Of a stretch of 64,000 nt of DNA, positions 9,418 to 20,525 are shown one piece after another. The translations under genes and the position numbers were made by a program. The notes beneath the pieces are model-generated. The model did not search any database, was not told where the DNA came from, and saw nothing but the letters and a program-made list of their open reading frames with translations. Positions within the stretch are counted from its first letter, which is position 1. Each line of letters opens with the position of its first letter. This DNA comes from Steinernema hermaphroditum (lineage: Eukaryota > Nematoda > Chromadorea > Rhabditida > Steinernematidae): NCBI GenBank assembly GCA_030435675.1, contig CM059621.1, forward strand, positions 10,788,001 through 10,852,000. Direction: 5' to 3'.

Positions 9418-11778
9418 AGCGGGAGACTAATAAGCCGACGGAAGGAGAGGAGAGCGGGGGGAAGGTCGGAATCGCGTGACTCCGTAATTGGCATCTCCGA
9501 AAGAAGTGCTCAATTAAGGGGAATACGCTTATCACGCCGCGCTCATAGCTCCCCGATTTAGGGCTGCAAACTCCGCTCTGATCAATTGGTCGCCGCCGCT
9601 ATTCTCCGAGAAAATACTCGTCTAATTAAAGAGGAGACTTCGATGAAAAGGGGAAATCGAAGGGAGACTTCGAAGGAGGTGTCCGAGGAGCACATACAGA
9701 GCAGTTTCCCGGTCGATCATGCATACAGCTCCTCGTTCTTTCCAGAACAGATCTAGGCGTGACCCCTCAATCCCTGCGATCGAGTCTCCGGCGGCTCAGT
9801 CGCCTGTTTTGATCGGAAACAACGGCTTTGGGGATTTATTCCGGGTCGTTGAGTACTACACGGCCTTGAGCCCTTTTCTTTTAGCGATTAGATGGACCCC
9901 ATTGAGGAAGAGAGGCGCCACGAGGATCGCGTCGCGACCGAGTTGGATCGCGTATTTACCTCGCGCCCGAAAGAAAACTTCATAATTGGAAAGGAGGGAG
10001 ACCCGCGGGCAGTAGGCGACGCGCCCCGCCCGCAAACGTTATGCAACCTGGGCGCCGGAGGCGTTTGCTTAACCCAGTTGCGGTCACTTCCGCTCCCACT
10101 CGATGCGCTTTTACGGTTCTCGCGGGATTTCGTCTTTTGAGTGGCCGAGTTTGTGACATTTTCAAGGATCTTGACATTGATTTGAAGGGCACGTAGCCTG
10201 TCGAAATCGGATTTCCGGTGAATTGAACTGTGTCCGTCTTGTTAGTCCGTCCAGAATGCTTCCCTTCCTTTTCCGTTGTTTTCTACATGAGATTAACTCT
10301 TCTGAAATATGACCCTTCTTGGATTTCTCTTTTCTCAGCGCTGTTTTCAAAAAATCCCTGCTTGATCCACTGTACGAGGAATCGCATTCGACCCACTGCG
10401 TCAAATTCCTCATCCTCCCTTGATCGAGGGATATCCTCGGCGACTTCTGTCGTGCTCGAACGGTTTTCGGCCGTTTCGTGCAGCCTCCGAGGTCTTTCCG
10501 CCTGATCTGCAGATGATCTCGGCCGAGTCCGATTCCGAAAACTCCGCTATCTTCGGCTCGATCTCCTCCAAACATTTTCGTTTTCATTCGGAACCAGATG
10601 GCCGGAGAAACTTTCAGATACAATCAGATCCGCTAACCTCACCCCGTCTCCATAAAGCGTGCCCATAAAGTCGCCTTCCGGGCGCCTCAGCGTCCACTTC
10701 GCGCGCATCCTCCGGCGGTTCGCGCGTTTACCCTTCGCGGATCGTCCAAACTATGCGTCGCCACTCGTCATCTTCGTTTTTCTTTCGGCCCTTCGACGCG
10801 TTCCACTTTCCCTTCTTTGTTTCTCCCATTATAAATCCGGGCGTTAATTGCGTAATCGACTCATTCGTCACACCCTTTCTCTTTCGCCTCGAGACCGCCG
10901 CCTCAATCTGTGTCATCCGGCGCCGCCGGAGCCCCTTCTCTTCCATCTCTTTTTGTCACGTAATCCCAATCCCATTGTCCGAACGGTGCTTATAAACGGC
11001 TTTCGGCGCTCTCTGTCAAGGACTCCGCGCACTCCAAAATTGGAATCTACGTTAAGTCCTCTACAATGACCGCACCTTTATATTCTCGGGGATTACGGTA
11101 GAATCGATGCGCTCTAGTTTTTGCACAAACTGTATTCAATTTGTGACCTTGCACTCTCTTTCATTCAAAGTGGCCCCTTGGAATATTTGGAACGGATCCA
11201 CATTGGATCGTGGTCACGTGAAGACCTTCTAGGACTAGAATGGGATGGGGATACAGAACCTTCGAACATACAAAGGGTGATCTTCTTCTACGTCCTCTTC
11301 TGTGCATCCCAGATATCACCTATCTTCTCTTCAGTTCCAAGGGTTGCAGAACCGATCCAGTTCGGTTATGATCGCGACGGGCATTATTCACGAAAGACAA
11401 TTGGATTTCGACAGAAATTGAAATTCCCGAAGGATGACCGATCGGACGACCGTTCGGATTTCCGAAAAAAGGGAAAAGGGTCAGCGCTGCGCATCACTTT
11501 CCTCTTCCGATCCCGACTGGTTCCACCGACGCTTCCCTTCTCATTCGCGTCTCCGTCGACCATTTGACGCCTTCGTCGCTTGGGAGCTCCTCGGAACGCC
11601 TTTTCGTGCCCCCTTTCGGCATTTATGGCCAACGACTGTAGTGTCGCCGATCCGATCCGATCGCCCGAGGCGACTAGGTCAGGGCGCTATCCCTTTCCGT
11701 TCGCGTCTTATCGCACGGATTGCCATCTGAGATCGAACTTCTCGATAGAAGTCTTTTCAGACTTGCCGTGACACCGCC
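9418..11778. other. Intergenic region, pyrimidine-rich
   Basis: About 2.4 kb without a supported gene. Open frames are short and overlap on both strands. The right half (about 10240-11060 and 11480-11580) is C/T-rich on +. A TACGGTA heptamer lies at 11094. It probably includes the promoter of the PAN-domain gene; an AG dinucleotide sits about 20 bases before its ATG. Confidence 0.5.
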
Positions 11779-14700
11779 ATGGCTAGCGCCGTGTTGGCCA
11801 GGATCCTGTTCCTCGCCTTCGGGCTACTCGCACTGCTAGGCCGCTCTGAAGGTCAGTTCGGGTCCCCTCGATGTGAAGCAAAAGGCACCTTTCCAGGCTC
11901 CTGTCCCACCACCTTCTACGCAAAGACGGTCGACTTCGTCAACTCCTCCGTCTACCTCTATTATACCAGGTACTCCCTGCCCTCCCTAGAACCACGGACA
12001 CCTCTTCAGGAGAGGCATCGGCTCGGTAGCCGGGTGCGCCATCTTCTGCGCCGACCGACAGTACTGTAGGTCGGCGATCTTCAACTTCGATACCGGCGAG
12101 TGCTCCATCTCCTACGACTGGACGGTGAACTGCCGGAGCGAGACGAAGAGGTTCAACTCGTTCCCCGCCCAGAGTCCAGGCGACAAACTCGCGCTGATCG
12201 CCTGTGTGGAGCCTTGCAAGGAGGCCAAGTACGGTAGGTGGCCGAGTCCCAGCACGGAGTGGACCCCCGATTGCAGACGAGAAGAGGACGGCGGCGAGCA
12301 TGGACCACGAGCCGAAGCTGAAGGTGCGCGTGACGCACCTCGATGAGCTCATCAAGGCCCGCGACGACCCTCGGCACCCAACGGCGCAGATGTCGATGCC
12401 GTCGGCGGAGCTTCAGAAGCTGGTCAACTTGACGGGGGTGAAGACGGTGACCACCAACGGCCAGATCGTCGTGGATGACGGACGGACGCTGACTGAGGTG
12501 AAGGTGAACGAGACGCTCGGGACGGAAGACCCCGTTGAGAAGACGCCGAAGACGACGCCTCTGAAGGAGCCGGAGGGAGCGCCGGAGACGGAGCCGATCG
12601 TGCTGAAGAATGGGAAGATCGTGGCCATCGGGAACGAGACCGAACTGAGTGACCGTGAGGGGAAGACATCGCTGGAGAGGACCATCGAGAAGGTCGAGCG
12701 GCTTCTGGAGGCCGTGGCGTCAGGTGCCGATCCGAAGAAGGTGGCGGCGGAGGAAGGCTTCCTCAACAAGCTCATCATCGAAGGCATCAGCACCTACAAC
12801 GTGGGAAAACCGAAAGAGAAGGTCGCCAGCGAGCAAAGCGGGGACTCGGGTCACGTCACAGGTTAGAAGAAGGGCCACGTGCAAGCATATGAGGAGATAA
12901 TTCAGTGCTGCACAAGGGGAGGTCGCGCGCTTGCTTTGACACGGCGCCACGGCAGATGCTCAACGGCGCCGAGTTCAAGATGCTCTCTAACGTGACTCTG
13001 AACGAGTGCCGCTGCGCCTGCGCGAAGACCCACATCGAGGAGGAGAAAGTGCGCTGCAAGAGCCTACAGTACACATCGGTGGGCGACTGTGTCCTCAATA
13101 AGGACGACCACAACGGGGTAAGTGGATCTACAGGCGTAGAGACGATGGCCGGACTGCCTTCAGAAGTACGACCTCGTCTACGATCGAATCTCCGAGTACC
13201 ACTTCGTGAAGTGTTCTGCTTCGGGTAAGAAACGTTTCCTGGAGGTGCGGTAGTGAGCGGTTGCAGAGCTCATGGAGATCGGCCGCAAGAGGTGCTACAA
13301 GGAAGAAAAAGCCACCACCACGACGCCGACGACTCCGAGCACCGAGGCAACTTCGGAGGTCTCTGAAGATCCGACGACCGTTTGGAGCACAACAGCCAAT
13401 CCCCCAACAGAGGCCTCGACGGAGAGTCCCACAACGACGGTCCCCTCCTCTACTACCGAAGAGGCGACAGAGGCCCCGACGGAGTCGGCGGAACTGCTCC
13501 TCTCCTCCTCCTCCGAAGTCGTCTCCTCGTCGTCGAACAGCTCCGAGGAAATCTCGACGGAGGCGACGCCGAAGGTCGACGAGACGACCTTCGGAGGCGC
13601 CGAGGAGAGCACCGGGGCGCCCTTCGGCTCCGCCGAAAACATCTCGTCCTCTGAGTCCGGCTGCTTCGAGGTCATCGACGGCTTCTTGACGAAGAGCCTC
13701 GCGGGGGGCCTCGAGCACGACGTCTCCCTCGAGGAGTGCCAGTGCTTCTGTGCCAACAGCATCGCCTCCGGGCGCTACGCTTTCCAGTGTCAGTCGGCCA
13801 TCTACTATCACGACGAGAGGGACTGCGTGCTGAACCTGGACACTCGGAAGGTGCGCCCCGAGCTCTTCGTGGAGAGTGGCGACTTCAACGTCACCTACCT
13901 GGGCATGACCTGCTCGGCTGCAGACGCCGCCGCCTTCCACGTCGACCACTCCCGGAAGCACGGCTGCCTCGCTGAGCGACACACGACCACAAAGGCGCCC
14001 ACCACTTCACAGCCCCCGAAGCCCACCACGGGAGGTGAGTCCCGTCGCGACTGAATGACCCTGAAAACGCCTTTTCAGCGAACACGGACAACTGCTTCCT
14101 GGAGCTGCCGCACTACGTGCTCGAGGGGAACGCGCTCGCCATCGAGACGAACGTTAGCGTCGAGGAGTGCAAGTGCTTCTGCGTCGACTCTGACCACAGA
14201 TACGGTAGCGAGTGTCAGAGCGCGCAGTACTACTATGACTCGATGACCTGTCTCCTCAACAAGGAGAACCGTATCTCGCACCCGGATCGCTTCAACTACG
14301 CCCACGGCTCCGTCATGCACAGCTACTTTGACTTCCGTTGCCAGGCCGAACGTAGGACTATTGCAGGAACGCAGTCCCTACCGGAGTCCATTTCAGAGGC
14401 GACCCTCTCGGTGTACGTGGAGCAGGTGTGTGCGGAGACGATCCGTCACGACGAGACGAAACCGCCGCTAACTAACTCGGTGACCGAGGAGGACGACAAG
14501 TCGACGGACGAGAGGAGCGTCGAGGTGCCTTCGGGGAAGCCCTCGACAGCCCCGGGCTCCGCGGTGCCAACGATGGAGGTGATCACCTTCTTGCCGACGA
14601 CGGCGTCGACCGCCGAAGTAATGGACGAGATCAAGTTTGAGTCGACGAAGGACGCACCCACGGAGAAGCCCTCGACGCCTCAGATGGAGATGCTCCACTT

Positions 14701-15465
14701 CGAGACCTCTACCGTATCCGAGAGCACGCCGACCACTTCGGCAACCACGAGCACCTCGGCGACGACGACGCCAGAAGCGTCAACGTCGAGCTCTGCGATG
14801 GAGACGGTCCGCTTCGAGACGACTTCAGAGGTGACTTCGAAAGCGACGGAAGAGAGCACGGCGGCGGCATTCGTGACGGCGTCCTTCGAGTCTACGACGC
14901 CAACGACTACCAGGTCGGCCTCCGAGGAAGAGGACGACACGCTGACCTCGAGCTCCGAAGACGATCCCACCACGGGACCGACGAATCCCTCCTCGACTTC
15001 GACGACTTCCACCACTACCACGACGCCGGCGCCGGCGCCGAAAACGACGGCCTCCAAGAAGCCCCACATCGCGGAGTTCGAGGAGACGACGCAGCAGAAG
15101 GTGACGAAGACGACGACGGCGATCCCCACCACCACCACCACCGCCTACGCCCCCGTCGGCCCCTGTCGCTACAGCGCCCTCTACCAGACGGTCTTCCGCG
15201 GAAGCCGCCTCATCAAACGCGTCGTCGTCTCCAGGTTCGCCGTCCTACCGTAACCCAGCCCCACAGTCCTCGTTTCAGTCCGGCGCAGTGCTTCGCCGCG
15301 TGCTACCACGAAGGTTGTCGGTCGGCGAATTTGATCCACTTCGAAGGTCTTCTGAAGTACTGCGAGCTCTTCCGGGACTCCATCATCGACTACCGCCGCA
15401 ACGACCTTCTGGCTTTCGAATCCGGCGGCGTCCACTTCGACTCCGTCAGCTGCGACCACGTCTAA
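11779..15465 (+). CDS. Secreted multi-PAN/Apple, mucin-like protein, 1127 aa
   Basis: Eight exons (11779-11969, 12010-12233, 12277-12861, 12906-13117, 13164-13224, 13267-14034, 14079-15234, 15279-15465), introns 40-46 nt. Residues 1-25 are a signal peptide. Five cysteine-rich PAN-like units follow the pattern C-x3-C ... CxS ... C-x-(L/I)N: about 65-140, 335-425, 556-640, 681-770 and 1035-1127. Typical segments are LNECRCACAKTH, LEECQCFCANS, VEECKCFCVDS and CFAACYHEGC. Between them lie an unfamiliar segment with N-glycosylation sites (about 140-333) and two Ser/Thr-rich stretches that should be heavily O-glycosylated. No ZP domain or membrane anchor is seen, unlike worm LET-653 or NOAH proteins. 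A likely role is a structural glycoprotein of apical extracellular matrix; that is inference from architecture. Confidence 0.85.
13301..13640 (+). repeat. Ser/Thr-rich low-complexity coding stretch
   Basis: Within exon 6 of the PAN protein. Runs of Thr, Ser, Glu and Pro codons built on ACG, ACC and TCC encode a mucin-like linker between PAN units 2 and 3. Confidence 0.75.
14440..15140 (+). repeat. Mucin-like linker with degenerate F-E-T repeats
   Basis: Exon 7 of the PAN protein. Besides general Ser/Thr richness it holds a short motif of the form M-E-x-hydrophobic-x-F-(E)-(S/T)-T starting near 14572, 14621, 14683, 14798 and 14873. The spacing is irregular, 16-38 codons. The copies read MEVITFLPT, MDEIKFEST, MEMLHFETS, METVRFETT and VTASFESTT. 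Confidence 0.6.
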
Positions 15466-15926
15466 CGCTGGATCCGATCGTTCTCCGCGCAAATACGGGC
15501 CAAAGTTAATATATTTCGTTGTTCCTCCGAGTCTTTCTCTTTGTGTACATAAATGTAAAAGAAACAGTGAACCGAAAACGAAAGTAGTAATTGACGATTC
15601 GCTCATTCGTGCTCACTATACGATAAAGTATTACTGTAAGATCCCAGTAATGTGATCTACTACAACCCCATTCGCAACAATTCCCTGCGTCGTTGACAGT
15701 GATCGGCGGTTTTAATCAGTTTAATATAGTCACGTTGTAACAAATGATTTGACTAATTTCTCCAACAAATAATCGACAGATTGTGTCAGTATGAGATCAA
15801 CTAATGCACGGACTGCCGTTCCTACAGAGGACGCTGCGCAGCGGAAACGGATGCAAGGAGGAAAGAAGGATGACGCGATTACCCGAAATAGAAAGAAGTA
15901 AACAGCGGAAGGCAGAGTCAGCTAGT

Positions 15927-17138
15927 TCACATATGCGGTATTTGGTCAATCTCGTCATCGTCGACTTGACTGCTCGGAAGCAGGATCTCGGGATCGGTCG
16001 TCTCGATGTCGCCGTTCTCGATCAGCATGTGCACCCGTTTGTGATAGCTCTCGTGCTGCTCCATCGACTTACGATCGGCGAAGGTCTTCAGGCAGACCTA
16101 AACGGTGGAGTCAGTGGGCGCCACCGGGGACAGCGTCACGTACCTCGCAGAAGAGCGGACGTTCCACACGCGCCATGGGGTGCTCCTCCTCGATATGCTC
16201 GGCACACTCCATCCTGGACATGAACACGGATTTGCACAACGGACAGTCAAAGCGTTCGAAGGACAGTGCCCGTGCCTGCTCGAACAGGTCATCCAGCGAG
16301 AACATGTTCTCCTCGGCTTGTTTTATGAGATCAGCGAGTCGGCGCATCTGGAAACGTCGGCGTTGAACGCTACCTCTCCAACAGTTCATTAACCTTATCA
16401 TTAATACTAGTGTTGGGAAGAATCTCTCCTCGGCGGATCTTGTCGGTCCACACCCTGGCATCATTCCCAAGTCCCAGCTTTCTCTTACGGGGACGCGAGG
16501 GAGGAGTGTAGTAAGGATCACCAGAGCCACGGACAATTATAGCGTCTTCGGGGATGTCAGCAGGCGGACGACGGTTGCTGTAATGAAACTACCGTAACAA
16601 CACAGTGCGGAAGAGAACGAACCTGGCAAACGGCTTCCACGCTTCGTCCAGCTCTTCCTTCGTTGACACATGCGTCTTGATGTGCTTCTTCAGATTTCCC
16701 TTCAGGCGGCACGTTTTCCCACAGTAGGGACACGCGTGGGGAGTGAACCCCGAGTGGACGGATCGGTGTTCGAAAAGGTTCGACTTGAAACGAAACGATT
16801 TTCCGCAGATGTCACAGCCAAAAGGCTTCTGATCGGTATGGATGACGGCATGTTGCTGCAGACCTGAATAAGAGATGGTTGCAAACGTTCGGAAAGTACT
16901 GTAACCACTCAAGGTGAGAGCAAAGCGCACCTTTGAAAGAGACGAATATCTTGTTGCAGATGTTGCACTGGTGGACGGCACGAGGCGGGATCGAGGAGTT
17001 GTGCTGGTCGTCCAGGGAGTCGTTGAATTCACCGTACTCGCCGCCGTCCACCAGCTCCGAGTCGTCCATCCTCATCTCCTCCTGGTGGTGGTACATCATC
17101 TCATTAGGCACTACATGGTGCATATCCATTTGTTGCAT
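15927..17138 (-). CDS. C2H2 zinc-finger protein, five fingers, 335 aa
   Basis: Probable nuclear DNA-binding transcription factor. Five exons in transcript order: 17138-16931, 16863-16623, 16577-16394, 16347-16144, 16097-15927; introns 45-67 nt. An acidic N-terminus (residues 1-55) precedes three tandem fingers (HQCNICNKIF, FGCDICGKSFRFKSN, HACPYCGKTCRLKGN). A linker follows with a basic patch PRPRKRKLGLG, a likely nuclear localisation signal. Two further fingers are FDCPLCKSVF and LFCEVCLKTF, and the tail is acidic. All zinc ligands are present. The ATG lies a few bases after TATTTCAG, a likely trans-splice acceptor. The last donor of the linker region, GTTAAT, was chosen because it gives a 46-nt intron and keeps frame. 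Ortholog not named. Confidence 0.85.
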
Positions 17139-18281
17139 CGTGCTTTCTGAAATACTGTATTACGGTATGGATAGCATATACGGTCGCCGGCGGATGCTAG
17201 CGCCTCACAAGCAATGCGGCCGTTGTGATACGATCGCAAGCCGGCGCGAAGCGATCGATATCATCGTAGTCGGCTCGAGACACGGTCAGTAGAAGTGAAA
17301 ACGTTGCAAAGCAAAAGAGAATCCGCGGAAGCACTTCAGGCGACTTCGCCACTCCGGCGCCGTGAACCTCTTCAGGAGCTCCACAGTACACATCGAGTGG
17401 TGCCGCTCAACAGTAACCCGAAAGTCGGCCGAACGAAGCGACAGTATCCGAAGTGGTCGGGAGACCGCTTTCGAAACTCGGATTCCCGCGCTCCCCTGTG
17501 CGCAGCCATACAAAGGACCGTCGGCGGTCGACGGCTCGCCGAGAAACGCTGACTATGGTAGCTCGTTCACCGAGCGTGTCTATCGTATACTACAGTAAGA
17601 GCACAACCGCGCCGCGACCCCGCGCGAGCGGCTCTACGATCGATAAGCTACCCGTGCTGGGTCTCGACACGCGATGTTTGAATTTGATTGCGAAACGTAC
17701 GATTTTCTACTGTTCGTCGCTCTACGGCACTTCTTCGCCTTCGGAAACTTTCTCGGAATCTGTGGAGAAGGATGCCCTCGAGGGGCTTCCGGAATCGGTC
17801 AGGATTTTGTCGAGGTTCTCTAGAGACCCGACGGAAAATCGGCGTTTATGGGTGCATTCAAATACGGGCAACATTCCAGAAAACGCGTAAGCGAAGACGA
17901 ATCAAAGCTTATTTATCGAAAGAACTTTTCCTTGCAGCCGTCAGCACAGATCCGTATTTTGGGTGAAAAATCGGAGACGCGATTCGGAGAGGGCTTCCGA
18001 TCAATTTTTCTGACCCTGACGTGCACATGTTATAAGTATTTCGTGCATCGCCTGACACTGTTTGCCCCTTAGATCCACATAAAGGCAATTCCCACGATCG
18101 TGAGTTGATAGAACATTTAAATGGAAATGTGTGTCTTGCGTAAATATCGTCAAAACACTTGGAGAGCCTCTGGATGTGCTGATTACAGTACCAGTACCGT
18201 AATCGATCGTTTTATGGCGTGGTTGTTTGCGTTGTTCATTCCAGTGCTAAGTTGCAGTGTTTCAGATCTGCCAGAGCAGCC
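17139..18281. other. Divergent intergenic region
   Basis: About 1.1 kb between the zinc-finger gene (-) and PTPA (+). No supported coding region. It carries several TACNGTA heptamers (near 17153, 17162, 17592, 18185, 18196). The 3' splice site TGTTTCAG at about 18258-18265 lies 17 nt before the PTPA start and is a likely trans-splice acceptor. Confidence 0.5.
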
Positions 18282-19505
18282 ATGTATGTGGCTCCACAAA
18301 AGGAAGTGAAGAATGTCTTTGAGGTGTCAAAGTTCTACCGCTCCAAGGTAGGCGCCTCTTGAGTATCAGTCAGGTTGCTTGAATCTGTTTGTTTTAGGCT
18401 TATAAAAACTACACGGACATGCTTCACAGGATCAGCGACGCTGTAGTCGGAATAACGACGGACTTACCCACGATCGCTGTCAATCCGAATGTCATGGCCG
18501 TTATGAATCTCATCGCAGAGGTAGAGGTGGGCGCAACCGTCTCATCGTACACGGTCTTCTTGATTCTACTGTAGGGATGGACAAGGGAAATTCCCTTAGA
18601 GGACATGGAGAAGCAGAGATTCGGCAACAAGGCTTTCCGAAAGTGGCACGCGAAGCTGACAAATGCGGCTCAGCAACTTGTCCAGAATATATTGCCGGAG
18701 GATAAGAAGGAGGCGAGCGTTGAGCTGATTCCGTATCTTCTGGACTCCTTCGGCAACTCAACGCGAATTGATTATGGCTCAGGTGATTCCGCATTGCAGC
18801 ATAAAAATACTGAAGAGTACATTTCAGGACACGAAGCTGCTTTCCTGATGTTCCTTTACTGCTTGTTCCACTTGGGAGTCCTGAAAGAGAAAGAAGATGA
18901 CGTGGCTGTGGCACTGCGTCTTTTCCAAAGATACCTGAAGTGTGTGCGCGTCCTTCAAAGGACTTACCGTATGGAGCCAGCTGGGAGTCGCGGTGTAAAC
19001 GCTCTGGATGACTTCCAGTTTGTTCCGTTTATCTGGGGGAGCGCTCAGCTGATCGGTAGGATCATCGACGTGGTTACAACTAATCTCTCTATATTCCAGG
19101 AAACGTAGAAAAGTTCATTCCGGACAGCTACTTGAATGCCGAGCTCATCGAACGCAATGCAATGCATAATCTTTTCTTTGAATCGATCCAGTTCATCAAC
19201 GACACCAAGATCGGCCCCTTCTACGAGCACTCGAACCAGCTTTTCAACATCAGCGCCGTCGAGAGATGGGAAAAAGTGAATAGTGGACTTTTCAAGATGT
19301 ACGACGCAGAGGTCAGCTCGTCGCTATAGCCTGTCAGTGACCGATTTGTGCAATCCAGGTGCTGAAGAAGTTCCCCGTTATACAGCATTTCCTTTTTGGT
19401 TCCATCCTCTCCATCGAAATTCGCGAAGAATTCACGAAACAGGCGGCTGCAGCGGCGGAAGTGGACGAGAAGAATGTCGTGGAATCTCCGGAAGCCCATG
19501 CATGA
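18282..19505 (+). CDS. PP2A activator PTPA (peptidyl-prolyl isomerase type)
   Basis: PTPA loads metal and activates the catalytic subunit of protein phosphatase 2A, using ATP. Six exons (18282-18347, 18398-18526, 18575-18782, 18828-19055, 19100-19311, 19359-19505) give 329 residues, the family length. Conserved segments are RFGNKAFRKWHAKL, GNSTRIDYGSGHEAAF (the nucleotide-binding strip), TYRMEPAGSRGVNALDDFQF, PFIWGSAQLIG, GPFYEHSNQLFNISAV and KKFPVIQHFLFGS, which match animal PTPA closely. The start fits the family's usual PKKEI-like N-terminus (here APQKEVKNV). The C-terminus has an Ala/Glu-rich extension of about 25 residues. Intron 3 is 45 nt with no stop, so its retention would insert 15 residues within the GSGHEAAF motif. 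Confidence 0.95.
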
Positions 19506-19877
19506 TTGCCAAGGCTGCACGTCTACAGTAGTGTGTCGCTCAATGCCGGTGGAGAACATCTCTGATCTTTAATTTATTCGTAAATCTATTGTAATTTTAA
19601 GTGTTTAATCACTAGCCATAGTGACAAATGCCGTGACTCTTTGATCCCTGGATGGTGGGACTGCTCAAAGTCGATCGAAGACGTCAGCTGGGACGAAGAG
19701 ATCGCCCATGACAGGCAGACGTGGCGATAGGGATGCCCTCAAGCCTGCGGGCGGGATGAGCTCATTGCCTCCTGTTTACTCCCACAGGCGCTCTTATTTT
19801 CGCGAGACCTCGGCGATCGCCGTTAATTGCCGTCTCGTAAACGGAAGGGTTTCTTCTGGAGATCGGAACCGAGCACC
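19506..19877. other. PTPA 3' region and short spacer
   Basis: About 370 bases. The left part is the AT-rich 3' UTR of PTPA. The right part is probably the promoter of the small membrane protein gene. No other feature seen. Confidence 0.5.
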
Positions 19878-20165
19878 ATGGGCATCAGGCTGACGCGCTG
19901 GGGCTCTGAGATTGAGTCCATCGCCATAGCGGTCATTGCCTTCCTCCTCGGCGGCGTCATAATCTTCTTTTCCTGCTTCATAATCACCAAATTCTATCTT
20001 TGCTACAAGTACAACCGCAAGAGGCGCCGAGAAGAGCGCGGAGGCGGCTCCCGCGACGACGAGGACTTCTCCTACGCCATCATCTCCGAAGAGGATTCCG
20101 CCGATAGAGAGTGAGTTCTCCCTTACGGCGCCGATGAATCGCTGGCTTTCAGATTTCCCGCCTAG
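19878..20165 (+). CDS. Small single-pass membrane protein, 81 aa
   Basis: Two exons, 19878-20110 and 20153-20165, with a 42-nt intron; unspliced, the frame stops directly at the donor. Residues 1-12 are polar (MGIRLTRWGSEI). About 13-40 form one strongly hydrophobic helix (IAIAVIAFLLGGVIIFFSCF). Then comes a very basic stretch (YKYNRKRRREERGGG) and an acidic tail (DDEDFSYAIISEEDSADREF). The positive-inside rule puts the C-terminal tail in the cytosol. The YAIISEED segment could be a sorting or phosphorylation site. Family not recognised. The gene is convergent with the next one, and AATAAA lies 59 nt after the stop. Confidence 0.75.
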
Positions 20166-20223
20166 AGGCTTCCATCGTCACTTCTACTTCAACCGAACCA
20201 AAGTGTCCAATTGAGCATTTCCG

Positions 20224-20229
20224 AATAAA
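20224..20229 (+). terminator. Polyadenylation signal of the small membrane protein gene
   Basis: AATAAA about 60 nt after the TAG stop, some 50 bases from the opposing signal of the convergent gene. Confidence 0.7.
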
Positions 20230-20275
20230 ACGTGTACATTACGGTAGCCAGGACAGTTCATAAAAAGCGTCTATA

Positions 20276-20281
20276 TTTATT
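20276..20281 (-). terminator. Polyadenylation signal of the convergent minus-strand gene
   Basis: TTTATT on + is AATAAA on -, about 245 nt past the stop of the 238-aa gene. Confidence 0.5.
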
Positions 20282-20525
20282 TCTTAAAGTCTCTATAATT
20301 GGCTGCCTACACATGAAAAGACGCGGGCGAGCAATAATAGTTGGAGTGGCTCTACGACATGTTAGATAACACAAACATAAATTCCAAAATAAAAAACGCA
20401 GAGCAAAATCTGTCATTAGGGATGCGGACGATGAGAGGTGGAGATCATTCAGTTGGTCGTGACTTCTGAAATGCGAATCTAGTAAACCTGTCACGACCAG
20501 TGGTAAACAAACCTGTGGAATCAAG

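Noticed and set aside
13128..13982. 284-codon open frame on - in the PAN gene
   Set aside because: Shadow of Ser/Thr-rich coding sequence; Arg/Gly-rich nonsense in translation.
14680..15141. Valine-rich frame on - opposite the mucin linker
   Set aside because: Direct result of complementing Thr/Ser codons; not a gene.
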